From: Numida meleagris
Taxonomy: Eukaryota > Chordata > Aves > Galliformes > Numididae
DNA: 64,000 bases
NCBI RefSeq assembly: GCF_002078875.1
Contig: NC_034410.1
Coordinates: 35,605,506 to 35,669,505 of the forward strand
Direction: 5' to 3'
A program made the position numbers and the translations under genes. Under the pieces are notes generated by a model. The model was not told the origin of the DNA and did not search any database. It saw nothing but the letters and a program-made list of their open reading frames with translations. Shown here in pieces: positions 35,706 through 47,840 of the stretch (positions within the stretch are counted from its first letter, which is position 1; every line of letters begins with the position of its first letter).

Positions 35706-38700
35706 ATCACTTTCATAAACTTAGGAAAGTTTTCACAAGTTAACTGCAGAGGATATGCTACAAAACAGACAACAGAATCTGGCATAGGGTGAATCTAATG
35801 GAAAGTTGTTTGTTTATTGTTGTGTATGTGAAACTGAGCTAGTTGTTTTAGGACATCCTTGAAATAACCACAGTCACTTCAGACCTACAAGTCCACAATG
35901 GGGGTATAGAAAGTTGCTGAATGCCACGGATTCCTGCTCCAGAGATTCACTGCACAGATTTCCTTTCTGGCCTCCTGCTAGAATCTCTGAAGCAAACACT
36001 TTATTATTTTCATTCTTATGGATGAAGTCTCTTTTGCACTACACAGTAATTTTACATGATTCCTGCATGTATAGTTCTTAGAATAACTTCCTCCACAGTA
36101 ATTTTTTAGTTACATGATTATTTTATACTCCCCTTTTTGTTCATTATAGGGCTTCATAGATTTGCCTGACAAATTAAAAGAGCTTCTCTCCTACAGTAGC
36201 AAAGATTCTATTGCATGTTTATGCCACTTCAACTCAAATTTTTATTGTAGGTGTATGTATTTCAAGTAATTTAGATTTGGAACTTTATTTTGACTGGCTA
36301 CAGAAACACAGTTTTCAGAGTCTGTCATAAAAAGAAGTCTCACTATGTTATTAAGTCCTATCTTTATCATATTTTCTCTTTTTGCAGGATTATGACAATG
36401 ATGATTCAGCTCATCTGGATAGAACAGGTTCATAAAATTGCAGCTTGGCTCAGTGCAAATCTTTAAAAGTTTCTCACAGCAGATTCTATTCTTACTTTAG
36501 TCCTTTTCTTGTGTGTTTAACTGACTGCTCCTCCTCCTTCTGTAGATAATTCAGACCTGGATTTCCTCCTCTATGATCCTTCAGATTGTGTTAGAAATGG
36601 AATGGAAATCCATTTCCATTCTTTTATTTCCATTTTAATTCATTTGCTAAAGAAAGTCTAACTATAGTTATGTTCAGTTATTCAGGATTGTGCACTGGGT
36701 GGGGAAGGAGCAAAGGGGAAATTAGCTCTTTTGGTTACATTGAGAATGATAGGAAAGGTAGATAAGGCACATGTCACTCAGTACATTTTTATCCCTCTCT
36801 CTAGCATGCTCATTTTAAAGAATATATTCAGTTGGTACTCTGGTTTCAGAAAGCATCAGAGGCAAGGAAATCTTACGATATTTTTTTTGACAACTCACAA
36901 AGCAGAAAATGCCTAATTGCTACAGGTACAATGCTAAGGAAAACAATTAACAAAGCAAGCACTGTGACTGGGCCATGACTAGAGGTATGGACTGTTAGAG
37001 GTAGGGAGTGACAACATAATGTGCTACCACAGGTGCCATATTGAACAGTTAGCTCTTGCCTGAAATGTCAAGTGAGAAATCTCTATTCATTTGATATTAA
37101 CACACGGGAGAAGGAAAATGGACAAACAAAAGCATCTAAAAACATCAATGTCCAGTAACAGCAGTCCATAGAAATAAGTACTATGGCCCATCAGCCGTCA
37201 TCTCCATCATTTGCAAGGGCATTGGCTTGTAGAGATCTTTCATAGCACACCATTACTCTGATGCCTGTTGTTTATTTTTGATTAACTCAATCCAGATGGC
37301 TCCAGTTCAGATATTAGTTCTTCCAGGTAGAAAATGATTACTGAAAATAATGGATGATGAAGAGAATTATATCTGGTTTGAACAAAGCAAAAATAAGAAT
37401 TACCAGTTTGAAACTCTCAGAGTAACAGGCCTGCTCTGGAAATCAGAAATGCAGCAGCTCAAATAGACACTGTTACCCACATAAGATTCATCCTCCACAT
37501 CAGGAAATCTATATTTAAATGACAGCCCGTCCTTAGTATATTCCAGGAAAGAAACATGATATAGTTACAGTTAGAGACTGAACTGTGAACTTATTTTACC
37601 CCTAAAAACCTTAATTGCCTGTGAAATGGCAAAACTAAAAGGTTTACAGCAATTCTTGCTTGCTGCTGTAGCTTTTTCCATGCTATGCATTTTCATCGAC
37701 AGTAGAATAACCCCTGGCAAGAAAGACAGAGTCAGAGTAGAGAGACTCCATTCAAATAACAGCTTTGCAAAATATGAAAACTAAGTAAGTCATACAGAAC
37801 ACTTAAGTACAGGCATGATTTATTTATACAATAGCAGGAAATTGTCCAACAGTAGCTTGCAAAGCCCAAAATGGAGAAAGAAAAAGGCTCTCAAAAGCAA
37901 CACCCAGAGCTCTTGTACCATTAGAGACGGAAATACAATGCTGTCAAATAAATGAGTCTCCATGATAACCAAAATAGCTTATAACTTGATGAATCTTACA
38001 TTGCAGTTGTAAGTAAGATTCATATATACTGGCAACAGAGAAAAATACAGAGATGTGAAACTTCTTAAAATGTGCCTTCTTTTAGAGCTATATAAATTGC
38101 AAATAAAACAAGTGTGAACTAATAGGGCTTCATTCACATGGACGTGTGTTGTAAGTGCAAGCTTCAATTAAAAACACTTCCCTTTAGAGCACTCTTAAAG
38201 CATTCTCTGAAACACAGATTCTCTACTGCCCAGTAACGTACATAAAAGTGTTTTACAGTTGTGCTGCTAGTTTTCACAGAAAGGTGAGAAATTTAAATCT
38301 CCTGGATAAATAACTCTCTCAGATGTGGCTGAAATTGGCCACAATAGGTTAAGAAAAAAAAGAGGCATTAGAGAAAAAGAGAAAAGAAGCCTACGTAAAG
38401 TAGGTAAAGTCTTGTTTCCATGTGAGGAGCCAAATATACAGCACAGCAAATCAAATGTGGCAGGCATGTGAGACAGGGATGAAGTGAGGAAAATTACATG
38501 AATGAGCTGCTAGGTGTTTCCATAAAATATAGTAATGATTAGAATGGCAGGAGACAAAAATAACAATGCAGAAAGCAGAAAAAGAAACTCCTGCTGAGTG
38601 ATGTGTCAGCACAGGCAACCCACCAGAAAACTGCAACCAAGTTGGGATTTGCAGAGAAAACGAACAGCATAAAGGCCCTCACAAAAATTAGTAACATCAG

Positions 38701-40527
38701 GAATGCAATCTACTTTGCAGCAAAAGGAGAATATAAATGGAAATGAAAGGAAAAAGTAATGGAAGACTCACGGGGCAGAAAAGACAATCACAATCACAGT
38801 CACTCACAGTATTATAACAGAAGACTTGGAATAAACAGCAATACTCAGAAATGAAAAATCTGGAGCAGACTGGGACAACAGCTTGTACCAGCAGGAGAAG
38901 GGATGCTGACTATAGTAGGTGAAGTGAGAAAGGACAGAGAAGGTAAAGTCAGATGATAAAACCACAGAAAAGAAAAAATTCTTCATAAAACCTTCATCAT
39001 CACCAAATGCAAGGAAAAAATAAGCATTATAAATACCAAATAAACCCTGAGAGATATAAAATAAAATAAAATAAAATAATAAATAAACAATATTTTGTCC
39101 ATGTAACGTTGTGATACCTTTAAAGTTAATACTACATACAGTTTAACAAAAATGGGCTCTCAAATGTTTTAAGCTTTATGCATACAGACACAAACTACAA
39201 CAAAGGCTTCAATTTTTGTTGCTTTTTAAATAATTTCTCATTCCAGAAAAAAAAGGAAGCAGATGAAATTGTACCCCAAACCCATAACTACTCAGATTCA
39301 TACTGTAAAGTTTCTACAACCAAAATATCTTACCTATTAAAGGTCAAATTATTACTTATTTAATCCTAGAATTAAACTTACCTAAGACACTAGGACAAAG
39401 GACTATATTTTAATGCAAATATATGTGACAGACTGAAAAAATACAGCTTCTGATTCAGACTTTAAGCCCTGCCATAATGCAAATGGAATGATAATACAGA
39501 CTGCATCAACATGAATGAGAGCTGGAAGAACTAGCTCAGCCACTCTCTAGATATATTTTCAGATACTGTGATGATACCATGAGTACGTGTCTGTTCATCT
39601 CTAGCAGTCACTGCTGAAAAAACCTGAGTTAAAGTTTTTGCTGACATGGCACTACTAGTGTAGGTTTGCATTTACCTGGCACCTGGATAGCTGGGTAAGC
39701 AGCAGTTTTTCAGATCCTTGTGAGCTAAGGGGACAGGTTATGCTCCTACTCGAAGCATCCCAGTGAGCATCCACAGAATTACACTATGTCAGATCTGCAT
39801 GAGGAAGGGTGCAGATAAGACTGCCCAAGCTCTCCTCTTCCAGAGGTGTGATGGGAACCTAAAGGCAGACGGACTGGCTTTCCACTATCTCTATGCCCAG
39901 ATAGGGCATACACCCAGAGAGGTCTCACACCACCTGTACTGTCAAAAGCTTTAATCTACATCAAGCACAGGAGCTGGTACAGTACTGCCTGGTGTGTAAG
40001 TCTAAGTTTGGGCTTTGAATCTCAGGTGGAAAACATTGAGAATGCCTTTCTCAATCCTGTATTTATTTTCTTCCAGTCTTACTATTTCTAATAGTCTTCT
40101 TTCTTCCCCTTAGTGTTTTACCAGTACTTATTTCTCTGCTTCAGTTGATTCCAAGTAATACACACAAACTGAAAAATGGGCTTTCTGTGTTGATCAGTCC
40201 TGAGAAATATGAGGAGCACAGAACTGCAGCTGGAAAGGGAGAAGAGATAGAGCAGAAGAAGGGGAATATGGAACTGGTTAGAGCAATCTGGTCTGTAGAG
40301 CGCATACATGTCAATACATTTCTATCTTTATGTCCCTTGTCTTGCAGAACAATAAGTCTGCTTTTCTACGAAGGCAGATAGTTGTGCCAAACCAGGTGCT
40401 GACTTGGTAGTATGAACTAATACTCATGAGAGACTAAGACAGGATACTAAACCACACAAAAACAAGGATTCCCAGAGAGTGAAGTTTAAGCATATGGAAG
40501 TAAGTCTCAGGTGAACATCTCAAATAT
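35706..40527. other. intergenic, no gene seen
   Basis: Includes a palindrome at 36600-36621 (GAATGGAAAT and ATTTCCATTC around two bases) and an (AAAAT)n tract at about 39058-39080. No exon recognised. Confidence 0.55.
36600..36621. repeat. near-perfect palindrome, 10-bp arms
   Basis: GAATGGAAAT (36600-36609) and ATTTCCATTC (36612-36621) are exact reverse complements with only CC between them. Confidence 0.8.
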
Positions 40528-40630
40528 TGAGAGACATGGTTTAGTGGGGTTATTGCTGGTAGGTGGATGGTTGGACTGGATGATCTTGTACGTCTTTTCC
40601 AACCTAGCTAATTCTATGATTCTGTGATTC
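40528..40630 (+). mobile_element. CR1 LINE 3' end
   Basis: Starts gagacatggtttagtggggt, continues with ggttggactggatgatcttg and ttttccaacct, and ends with attctatgattctgtga, the typical CR1 3' terminus. Only the 3' UTR tail is present. Confidence 0.9.
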
Positions 40631-43600
40631 AAATGTCCAGTGTTTTTGTGAAGGAACTTCATAAGGGATTCAAAGACTTGATCAACTGTTGATTTTTAAT
40701 TTGTGATTCTCTCTCTTCCAGTACTTTTCTATATATCAGTAGCCATGTCAGAAATCCATCGTAGCACTCAATTTCTGTTACATTGGTCATTAGCAGTAAC
40801 CAATCCAATGAGTCACTGGAGACTGGAATACACCATTTACATAAGAAATGGCTGCCAATTACGTACATTAAAGAAAAAAAAGTACATATTATTTTCCTAC
40901 ACCAGTAAACTGTCTTGTAGAGTAAAATTCTTTTTTCTTAATGATGGAATTTTTAATTAACTCTTTTTCTCAAATAGCATACACAATGTCGCTGCTGTTG
41001 CACAGCATTTGGTTTGATTGGTTGACTGGTTTTTGCCCTCCCTCTCATATAGATCCAAGTAAGAAGAGAGGTGGGAAAAATTTTAAAGGATGATGGAGTT
41101 CACTTTATTCTGAAGGAAGATTTGCATTAGATTCTTCTCAATAATGCCACAAATGCAGAAATGTAAGCTAACAGCAAAACCAGTCTTTCTAGCTTCATTC
41201 TAAATTGAATAGCCTTAAAATAAGCTTTCAATTGATATTTCACCACAAAAGATATCTGTAGCATGTTCACTAGAAGTTGAGAAATATACTGTAAATCTGA
41301 ACAACGTCCTGCATCAGTTATAACATATTCTGTTCTCATAGCCACTTCAACTTCTTGTATAGATTTCTAAGAGGGTTACTTGCACTTTGAACAACTCTGT
41401 TTACCTTGGGTGCATTGGAAGTCTTCTAATTCAAAACTGAAATATTTCTAACAGAGCTACTTGAATCTTACATAATAATAGGATTGTATGTCACTAAAAT
41501 ATACTTGTTCTGGCAGATGTTATTTTGTGTCTATGTGTTATTTTATTTTCCCTTCTGGAACTGACTTCCTAATGCTCTTTATGTTATATTATTAGCCAAA
41601 CTTATCTACAGAGCCACTTGTCATTCTCAGACAGCAAGGCTTTCTGTTGGTATTTTTTAGATTCCTTTATGTAGGAAAAGTGGTGCTGCTGGAAAGTGAT
41701 ACTGCTCTTCTAAATTCCATACCTATTTACACAGTATCTATGGTTTTCTTTTAAAACTGATTAGTTTTGTAACTATAATAATAATAAGAGCTTAAGTGCA
41801 TTTGTCCAGCTGAGACAACAGTATACAGACATTGACTTTCTGCAATTTCACTTTTCCCCAGTCAATATACTATGAACACATGAATTGTATTATCACTTGA
41901 TGATTTTCATCAACTCCTGTGCCAGTGTGAGTAGGCCCTGCAGGACGGTTTAATTGTCTGTCATACATGTTTGTGTTGACTTTCTATTAAGATGTTTTAA
42001 ATGTGTGGGTGGTGTGACAATGTATTTGATTAAAATGGAACATGAGTTTACATAAAGAAGGTCAGTGTCCTCAGTGTCCTCAATGCATTGGTGTATCAAG
42101 TACTTCTGTTCATTTGACATTCTCATGCCAGCTATAATTTCAAAGATCATCACAGAACAATTAAAACAGACTGCAGGATAAATTGGTGATGAGGAATAAA
42201 GTACAGTTTTTTGGTCTTAAATTAAATTTTATATGATCACTTCTTTTTAGAGCCTTCTGTACAATGCAGCTTGTTAGCATCATATGGGAATGGCAACCTA
42301 ATTTTCTGTTATTATTTGGAGATTTATCCCATAAGATACACTAGCACACAATGTTCATTAAGCTTTAAATAAGCCCTTGTAAATTGAGAGACTGTAAAGC
42401 TGTACTCATACGCAGCATTAAACCTTTTTTCTGATATACAAGAGGTTCAATTTTTGAAACTTATTTTTATCTAATGTGAATTCATAGACTGTAATATTTA
42501 GAGGGAGAGAGAGGAGACTCACAGTGAGAATTAGAAGAATATACAATATAAAACTCCATTTAGGAAAAGATTTTAGCTTTCATTATCAAAGAAAGACCAC
42601 TAAAAATATTTCCAAGGTTCAGTTCTTTCCTCCTGAGCAGTTACTTGCACAAGCAGCCAGTTAAGCAGCTTCACTTCTAAGCTCACTTTCTCAGTTCCAG
42701 AAGATGTGACACGTCCTTTGATTTTTTTTTCTACAGAATCTGATTTTCAGCCAAACAGTCCAAGGCAGCAAATTCATGAACGGAGTTCTTTATCAAACTT
42801 TACATCACCTGAGAAATACCATAAAATGTTGTAAAACATTTATACACACAAATCATCAAACCAACTAATTTTTCATCTACATTTTCTTTATCCTCTTTTG
42901 AACAGACAACAGCAAGAAATCCCTCCACTACAACCGAAGCTGGCAAAAATAACCTGCTCTAGAACAGCCACAGCCCGTAGGAGAGAACAGACTGTGGAAA
43001 TGCAAATGGAAAACCCCCTAAAACAGGTCTGGCAACCATAAGCCGGGGATTCTATGGCTCTTTCAGCCCTCAGAAACTACACTAATAAGCCCTGTATTCA
43101 GACATACACGTATGTGATCAAGCAGATTCTGCAGCTAACAGCAACATGGTGTGTATCCAAGAGTCAGATTTCTCAGACACACATATATAACCAAGAATGT
43201 TGTTATGTTTGCAGGGCAAAGGATTTCTTTTAGTCTGAGTACAGCCCACAGAGTAACAGCTTTCCTCCTACATGATGAGTTGGTCTTTTGTGAGTTCACT
43301 CAGTTGTATGAAAATATTAATAAATGATGCTGGTGTTTTACATTGAAATAACGTGAGAAAAATGTAATGTGATATTTTTCGCTTCCATGAAGAAAAATGT
43401 TAAATGAAGAACAGGAGAAATTATAAGTAAAGATTTTTCAAAAATATAATCTATGAACTGCATAGACATTTAAGCATCCTGTGAGTTTTTCTGACTATTA
43501 AGTTGTACTGACATAGAAAAATTAATCCTGTCCTATGGAAAATTATGTTCTTCAAATTTCTCCAGCAGCCAGAAAATATTTATGTAATTAATCAACAAAA

Positions 43601-44080
43601 GTGATTACTCAGGACCACAAATCATTTATGGATATTTTTCTGCTTGCTTTTCTAAAATAAATCAGATTTAATTTTCAAGTAATACTAACTGTATTTGGTT
43701 AGGAAGGCTTTGGTTTTTTGTGTCCATGTTTTTTATTGTAGTTCTTGTTCTTTTTTGTTTTTTATTTCCATAAGGTTTCTGTTTCTCTGATGTCTTGTGC
43801 AATATTTCTGTCGTGAATCAATTCAACAGAAGGCTTATATATTCTAACTTATGAAACGGCAGACATTTAAATTAACCCCTCGAAATTCTAGTCCAGGGAG
43901 ACCAAGAAAAGCGTACAGCTTTTGGATGTCTCTGTCTTAAGATAAACCAAGATAACTGCCCTTGAATTTACACTAAACTGGACCAACCTGATAGGATTAG
44001 GGAACTATGCTCCTCACCTCACAGGTAAACACTCAGAGTCATTGTAAGCCAGAATTTATAACCGAAACTTTTCATAGTTG
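40631..44080. other. intergenic, no gene seen
   Basis: AT-rich. A small 9-bp tandem repeat (tcagtgtcc) lies near 42062. No gene or other recognised element. Confidence 0.55.
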
Positions 44081-44137
44081 GTGAGTTGGACTAGGTGACT
44101 TTTAAGGGGCCCTTCCAACTCAAAAGATTCTATGATG
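44081..44137 (+). mobile_element. CR1 LINE 3' end, short
   Basis: Contains gtgagttggactaggtgact, a ggggcccttccaact stretch and ends gattctatgatgat. It is a short 5'-truncated CR1 tail. Confidence 0.85.
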
Positions 44138-44758
44138 ATATTCATAGGCATGCTGTGATTTTGTTTTGTTTTGTTTTTCCTGAACATAGAGTGTGTGCTT
44201 ATTTAAAATAACTTCTTCAAATTATGGCCATGAATAAAAATTCCATACTCTCTGCTTTATTGATGCTGAGACACTCATTCGCCTTTCTACACAATTAACC
44301 ATACTTAAAGCTTTAGAGAATTTATATCTGACCTCAGAAGCATCTATTTTTTATTTCTACTGCTTCTTCAAACAATTTCAAATGTCCATACATGAGCTAT
44401 GCTAATATTTCATGACCACTTGTTACACAAATCAAAATGAAAAAAATGTAAACCCATGGTGTAGTAGTTCTTTTCCTATTTTTGATTAATAAATCAACTG
44501 AGAGAGTCAATCTGACATAGTTCAAATTGAATTCTTAGTGAATAGTCAACAAAAATTAGCCTCACATTTTATAAATAAATGCAGTATTTTTTTAAGCAAT
44601 TGAGTCTCTACATAGAGAAATAGAAAATTACGTGAAGATGAAAATATATTGTTCAGCCATTAAAAAGCAGATTACACAGTGTAATATACAGGCAGTCATA
44701 AACTTAAGGAAATTTGATGAGTTGCAATAATATTTGAAGAAGAAAATCATTAAAAAAT
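44138..44758. other. intergenic, no gene seen
   Basis: A (TTTTG)n run lies at about 44160-44177. Nothing else supported. Confidence 0.6.
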
Positions 44759-44802
44759 TGATGAAATAGATTGTCACAGAGAGGCGACAATCTATTTCAT
44801 CA
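44759..44802. repeat. perfect 17-bp inverted repeat
   Basis: TGATGAAATAGATTGTC (44759-44775) is the exact reverse complement of 44786-44802, with a 10-base loop acagagaggc. The hairpin is not part of any element I recognise. Confidence 0.9.
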
Positions 44803-45344
44803 GAGGTGTGAGAGGTATCTTCAGGTGCAATAACGTTTGCAATAACAGTGAAGATGAAAACAGAATTAAACAAGGATTCAAGATACAGAGGAGTAATATA
44901 GATTTGGTGAAATGAATACAGAGAACAACTATTCTAAGACTTTTCTAATACTGTTGGGGAATTTCAGAAATATAAAATTTCTTTTATAAGCCTTTGTAAG
45001 CTCAGTAAGGGTGAAGATTATCTCATACCAAGCAAGTAATCCAAGGCAGTTTTGAACACGTAAAGAAACATGGTTTGTTCTCCAAAAAAAAATAGAAGAA
45101 AGAATTTCAATGAGCCCTGGTGTTTAGAAAAATATCTAAATAATTTATTTAGCTGCTATTTTTGTGAAACAAATGCAACAATAGCTTGATAACAAACAGT
45201 TCATAGATCTAAAACATAAGCCCTACTACCAGTCTGTGCACAACTGTTTGGCGACATCCTGTCAGCATCTGGCTTGTTGAGATGGCAATTTCAACACTAA
45301 AAGAAGCCTAACTGACAGGAGGATTTGTCTGCATGTTATTGTTT
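44803..45344. other. intergenic, no gene seen
   Basis: AT-rich; no gene or repeat family recognised up to the LTR insertion. Confidence 0.6.
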
Positions 45345-45349
45345 AAAAG
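45345..45349. repeat. target-site duplication, left copy
   Basis: AAAAG directly before the LTR; repeated at 45910-45914. Confidence 0.85.
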
Positions 45350-45909
45350 TGTAAAACGGTTTAAGGGCAGGTTTGGCCCAGTTCTGTGACTATTGGGGCA
45401 GGGGACCCATAGACCCCTGCCCCAGGAAAGAGAAAAGGGAAAAAGGGTAGGGAGATGGGCCTAAGAACAAAACAACAGCAACAATCTGAGGAGAAACAAA
45501 CTAATTTACTAAATAACATATCGGAATGCAAAATAACACAATGTAAAACAATACAATCACAACTTAAGCTAATAAATCCAATAAAGTGAGAGAGAGTGTC
45601 CAAAATTAAAGTAGGCCTTACTCTAGTACCGACGGTGAGATGGCTAGGGAGCAAGATGCTGCTGGGACGAGAGACGGGCAGAGAAGAGAGCGTCTCGTGA
45701 TTTGTGAACAGTTCTATCTTTCCCTCTGACTGGAAAACAGTAACAGGGCAGCAAAGTCCTCTGGGGGATGTAGTTCTTCTCTTCTGAGAACCAGGTACCC
45801 GAAACTATCTATGATCCATGGAATTGGAGCATTAACTCTTTAACTCCCAGTATACTACATGATGCTATGACGTGGAATACCGATAACCAAAAATCATTAA
45901 ACCATGACA
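45350..45909 (-). mobile_element. solo ERVL-type LTR
   Basis: A 560-bp LTR with TG/CA ends: the + strand begins tgtaaaacgg and ends aaaccatgaca, so the sense strand (-) begins TGTCATGGTTTAATG, the known start of avian ERVL LTRs. A perfect 5-bp duplication AAAAG flanks it, fitting class III elements. A purine-rich stretch lies at about 45425-45455. No internal genes are present; recombination between two LTRs is the simplest origin. The reverse-strand open frame at 45361-45654 lies inside the LTR and is not a gene. Confidence 0.88.
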
Positions 45910-45914
45910 AAAAG
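45910..45914. repeat. target-site duplication, right copy
   Basis: AAAAG, identical to 45345-45349. Confidence 0.85.
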
Positions 45915-47189
45915 CAAGGTGCTCCATAAAGGCATTATTTTTGATGCATCTTCTAGAGAGAGCTAGAGGAGTTTTCCCATACTATTCTGACTGCTTCCCC
46001 AGTTTCTTTGCAACCTATCTGGTAAAGAACAACATGAGCAGAGCCTGCTACACTCCCATATTTCCCTAAAGCCTCCATACTGAATAGTGCAGGACATTTT
46101 TTGGGCAACTGAACCTCACAACATATCAGAGAGAAACAGGAAATAACCAATAAAACACAGAACAACAGCAGCAATAAAAATAAATCTATACTTTCAGTGA
46201 CATATTTGACATGCCCAAGCATTTTTTGATTTCACTTCCAACAATGTTTAAAGGTTTGCACATGCATCCAGAGTGGCGATAAAAGATGTTTCAAAATTAT
46301 TCATGCTTTGTAGGAGTAATCAAAGAGGAAAGAATTTCACATTATTAATACTTGCTGCAAAGTATGGTTTGACAATCAGTGGAGCCAGTCTAACAGCTTG
46401 CTGACTTGAAGAACAGCATGCCCTTGAGATATTTAACGTGTGGTAAGTGATCATCATTATGATAAGCCTGACAAAGATGTAAATGTTAAATGGAATGACA
46501 GAAGCAACAACAGTTGGGAACAAAAGCTTCAGTAAAGATATCTGCATACAATGTCTCCAATAGCAGATTAATTCTGATCAAATAACACAAAATGTTTTCC
46601 GTGTTACTGTACTGGCATGGGCATTCCAATCTTACTAAAATTTTCCCCAAATATCTATCACTTTTTTCACAGTTTCTGCAGCCAACTACTTGGAAAAAGA
46701 AAACGGTATGGAGATTCAAAACAACAAGAAAAGTAAACATGAAAAATGGAGACTTGCAAATGTATTGTGTTTGTGGGAGCTAGTTTGAAACAAAACAAAA
46801 CAAAACAAAACAAAACAAAACAAAACAAAACAAAACACACCAGAAAGAGGACTGTGGTCCTGATACCTGTTAGATAAAACCCTTGATATGGAAATTCTCA
46901 GGTTAAGTAAATTTTGCTAAGAAACTCCCCAGAGAAAATCCTTCAATTATTTAACATATATGAAAATAATAGAAAATTAACTTTGTTTCTTATATTTAAT
47001 TAAATAATGCATCTAAGGCATATTTCTCTGCCACATTTAGTAAAAATTAAAGAATAATTAAAATCTTCTGCATTAGCTGAACTCGTCCAAGAAACAAGAA
47101 CAGCACAAGAAAAATAAACAAGTGTTCTTGCAGTTTATACTGTTTTCCCTATACCACCTGTATTATACAGTCAGTCCCATTCCTCCACT
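45915..47189. other. intergenic, with AAAAC microsatellite
   Basis: No exon recognised. The reverse-strand open frames at 45953-46222 and 46486-46740 show no known domain. Confidence 0.55.
46788..46836 (+). repeat. (AAAAC)n microsatellite
   Basis: About nine exact copies of CAAAA in a row, likely length-variable between individuals. Confidence 0.97.
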
Positions 47190-47840
47190 GTGGACAGTGT
47201 GATGCACAGAAGACAGAGATGGAAAAGATCTTAATTGGACATCTGGTTCTTCCATGATCCAATGCCTACCTGATGGATGTTTGTCAGGGCTATTCTTCAA
47301 AACCTCCTGTGCTGATAATCCAGTACTTTCGAAACAATTCATTTAGACATTTCTATACTTAAAATTGGGATTTTCCTGATGCTTATACTCTTTTCTGTAG
47401 CCTAAGCCCATTATTTCTTGTCCTTTAAACATTAAGATCATAGAATCATAGAATCATAGAATCATAGAATGGCCTGGGTTGAAAAGGACGTCAAAGATCA
47501 TCAAGTTTCAACCCCCCTGCTGAGTGCAGGGTTGCCAACCACTAGAACCACATCCAGCCTGGCCTTGAACACCTCCAGGGACGGGGCATCCGCAACTACC
47601 CTGGGCAACCTGTTCCAGTGTGTCACCACCCTCTGAGTGAAAAACTTCCTCCTAAGATAGTTATTTCTCCTTATAGGTATTCTTAACACTTTTTAAGATG
47701 TAAGTCTCTTCCTAGGGCTTTTTTCAGATTATTAGAACAATGTCATGTCTGTCTTTCCTTTTTGACTGTGTTTCCTATGTTGTGATAAGTTTTTCTGCTT
47801 TTCCTTCTTGACCCAACTAGACTTTTTAACATCAGATTGC
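47190..47840 (-). mobile_element. old CR1-family LINE, split by younger CR1
   Basis: Sequence left of the younger CR1 includes attcttcaaaacctcctgtg and gcctaagcccattatttctt followed by gtcc. Sequence to its right includes ttcagattattagaacaatg followed by tcatgtctgtctttcc. Together they match, in order, the 3' part of an older CR1-type LINE on the - strand. The outer limits are approximate and the assignment rests on memory of the family, with many substitutions. Confidence 0.5.
47437..47690 (-). mobile_element. CR1 LINE, 3' end with RT C-terminus
   Basis: The + strand starts with three to four copies of atcatagaat, the reverse complement of the CR1 3' repeats, then ggcctgggttgaaaaggac. On the - strand the frame 47689-47501 reads [20 protein letters not shown] and then [16 protein letters not shown], the C-terminal end of the CR1 reverse transcriptase protein. 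It is 5' truncated. Compared with the copy at 60.65 kb it lacks about 14 bases (accaggctgcccag) after ccaaccactag. Confidence 0.93.

Noticed and set aside
45361..45654. 97-residue reverse-strand open frame
   Set aside because: Lies completely within the solo ERVL LTR; LTRs of this type do not encode proteins.
46788..46836. Regular short repeats that might look like a CRISPR or satellite array
   Set aside because: It is a plain AAAAC microsatellite without spacers, in a vertebrate genome.
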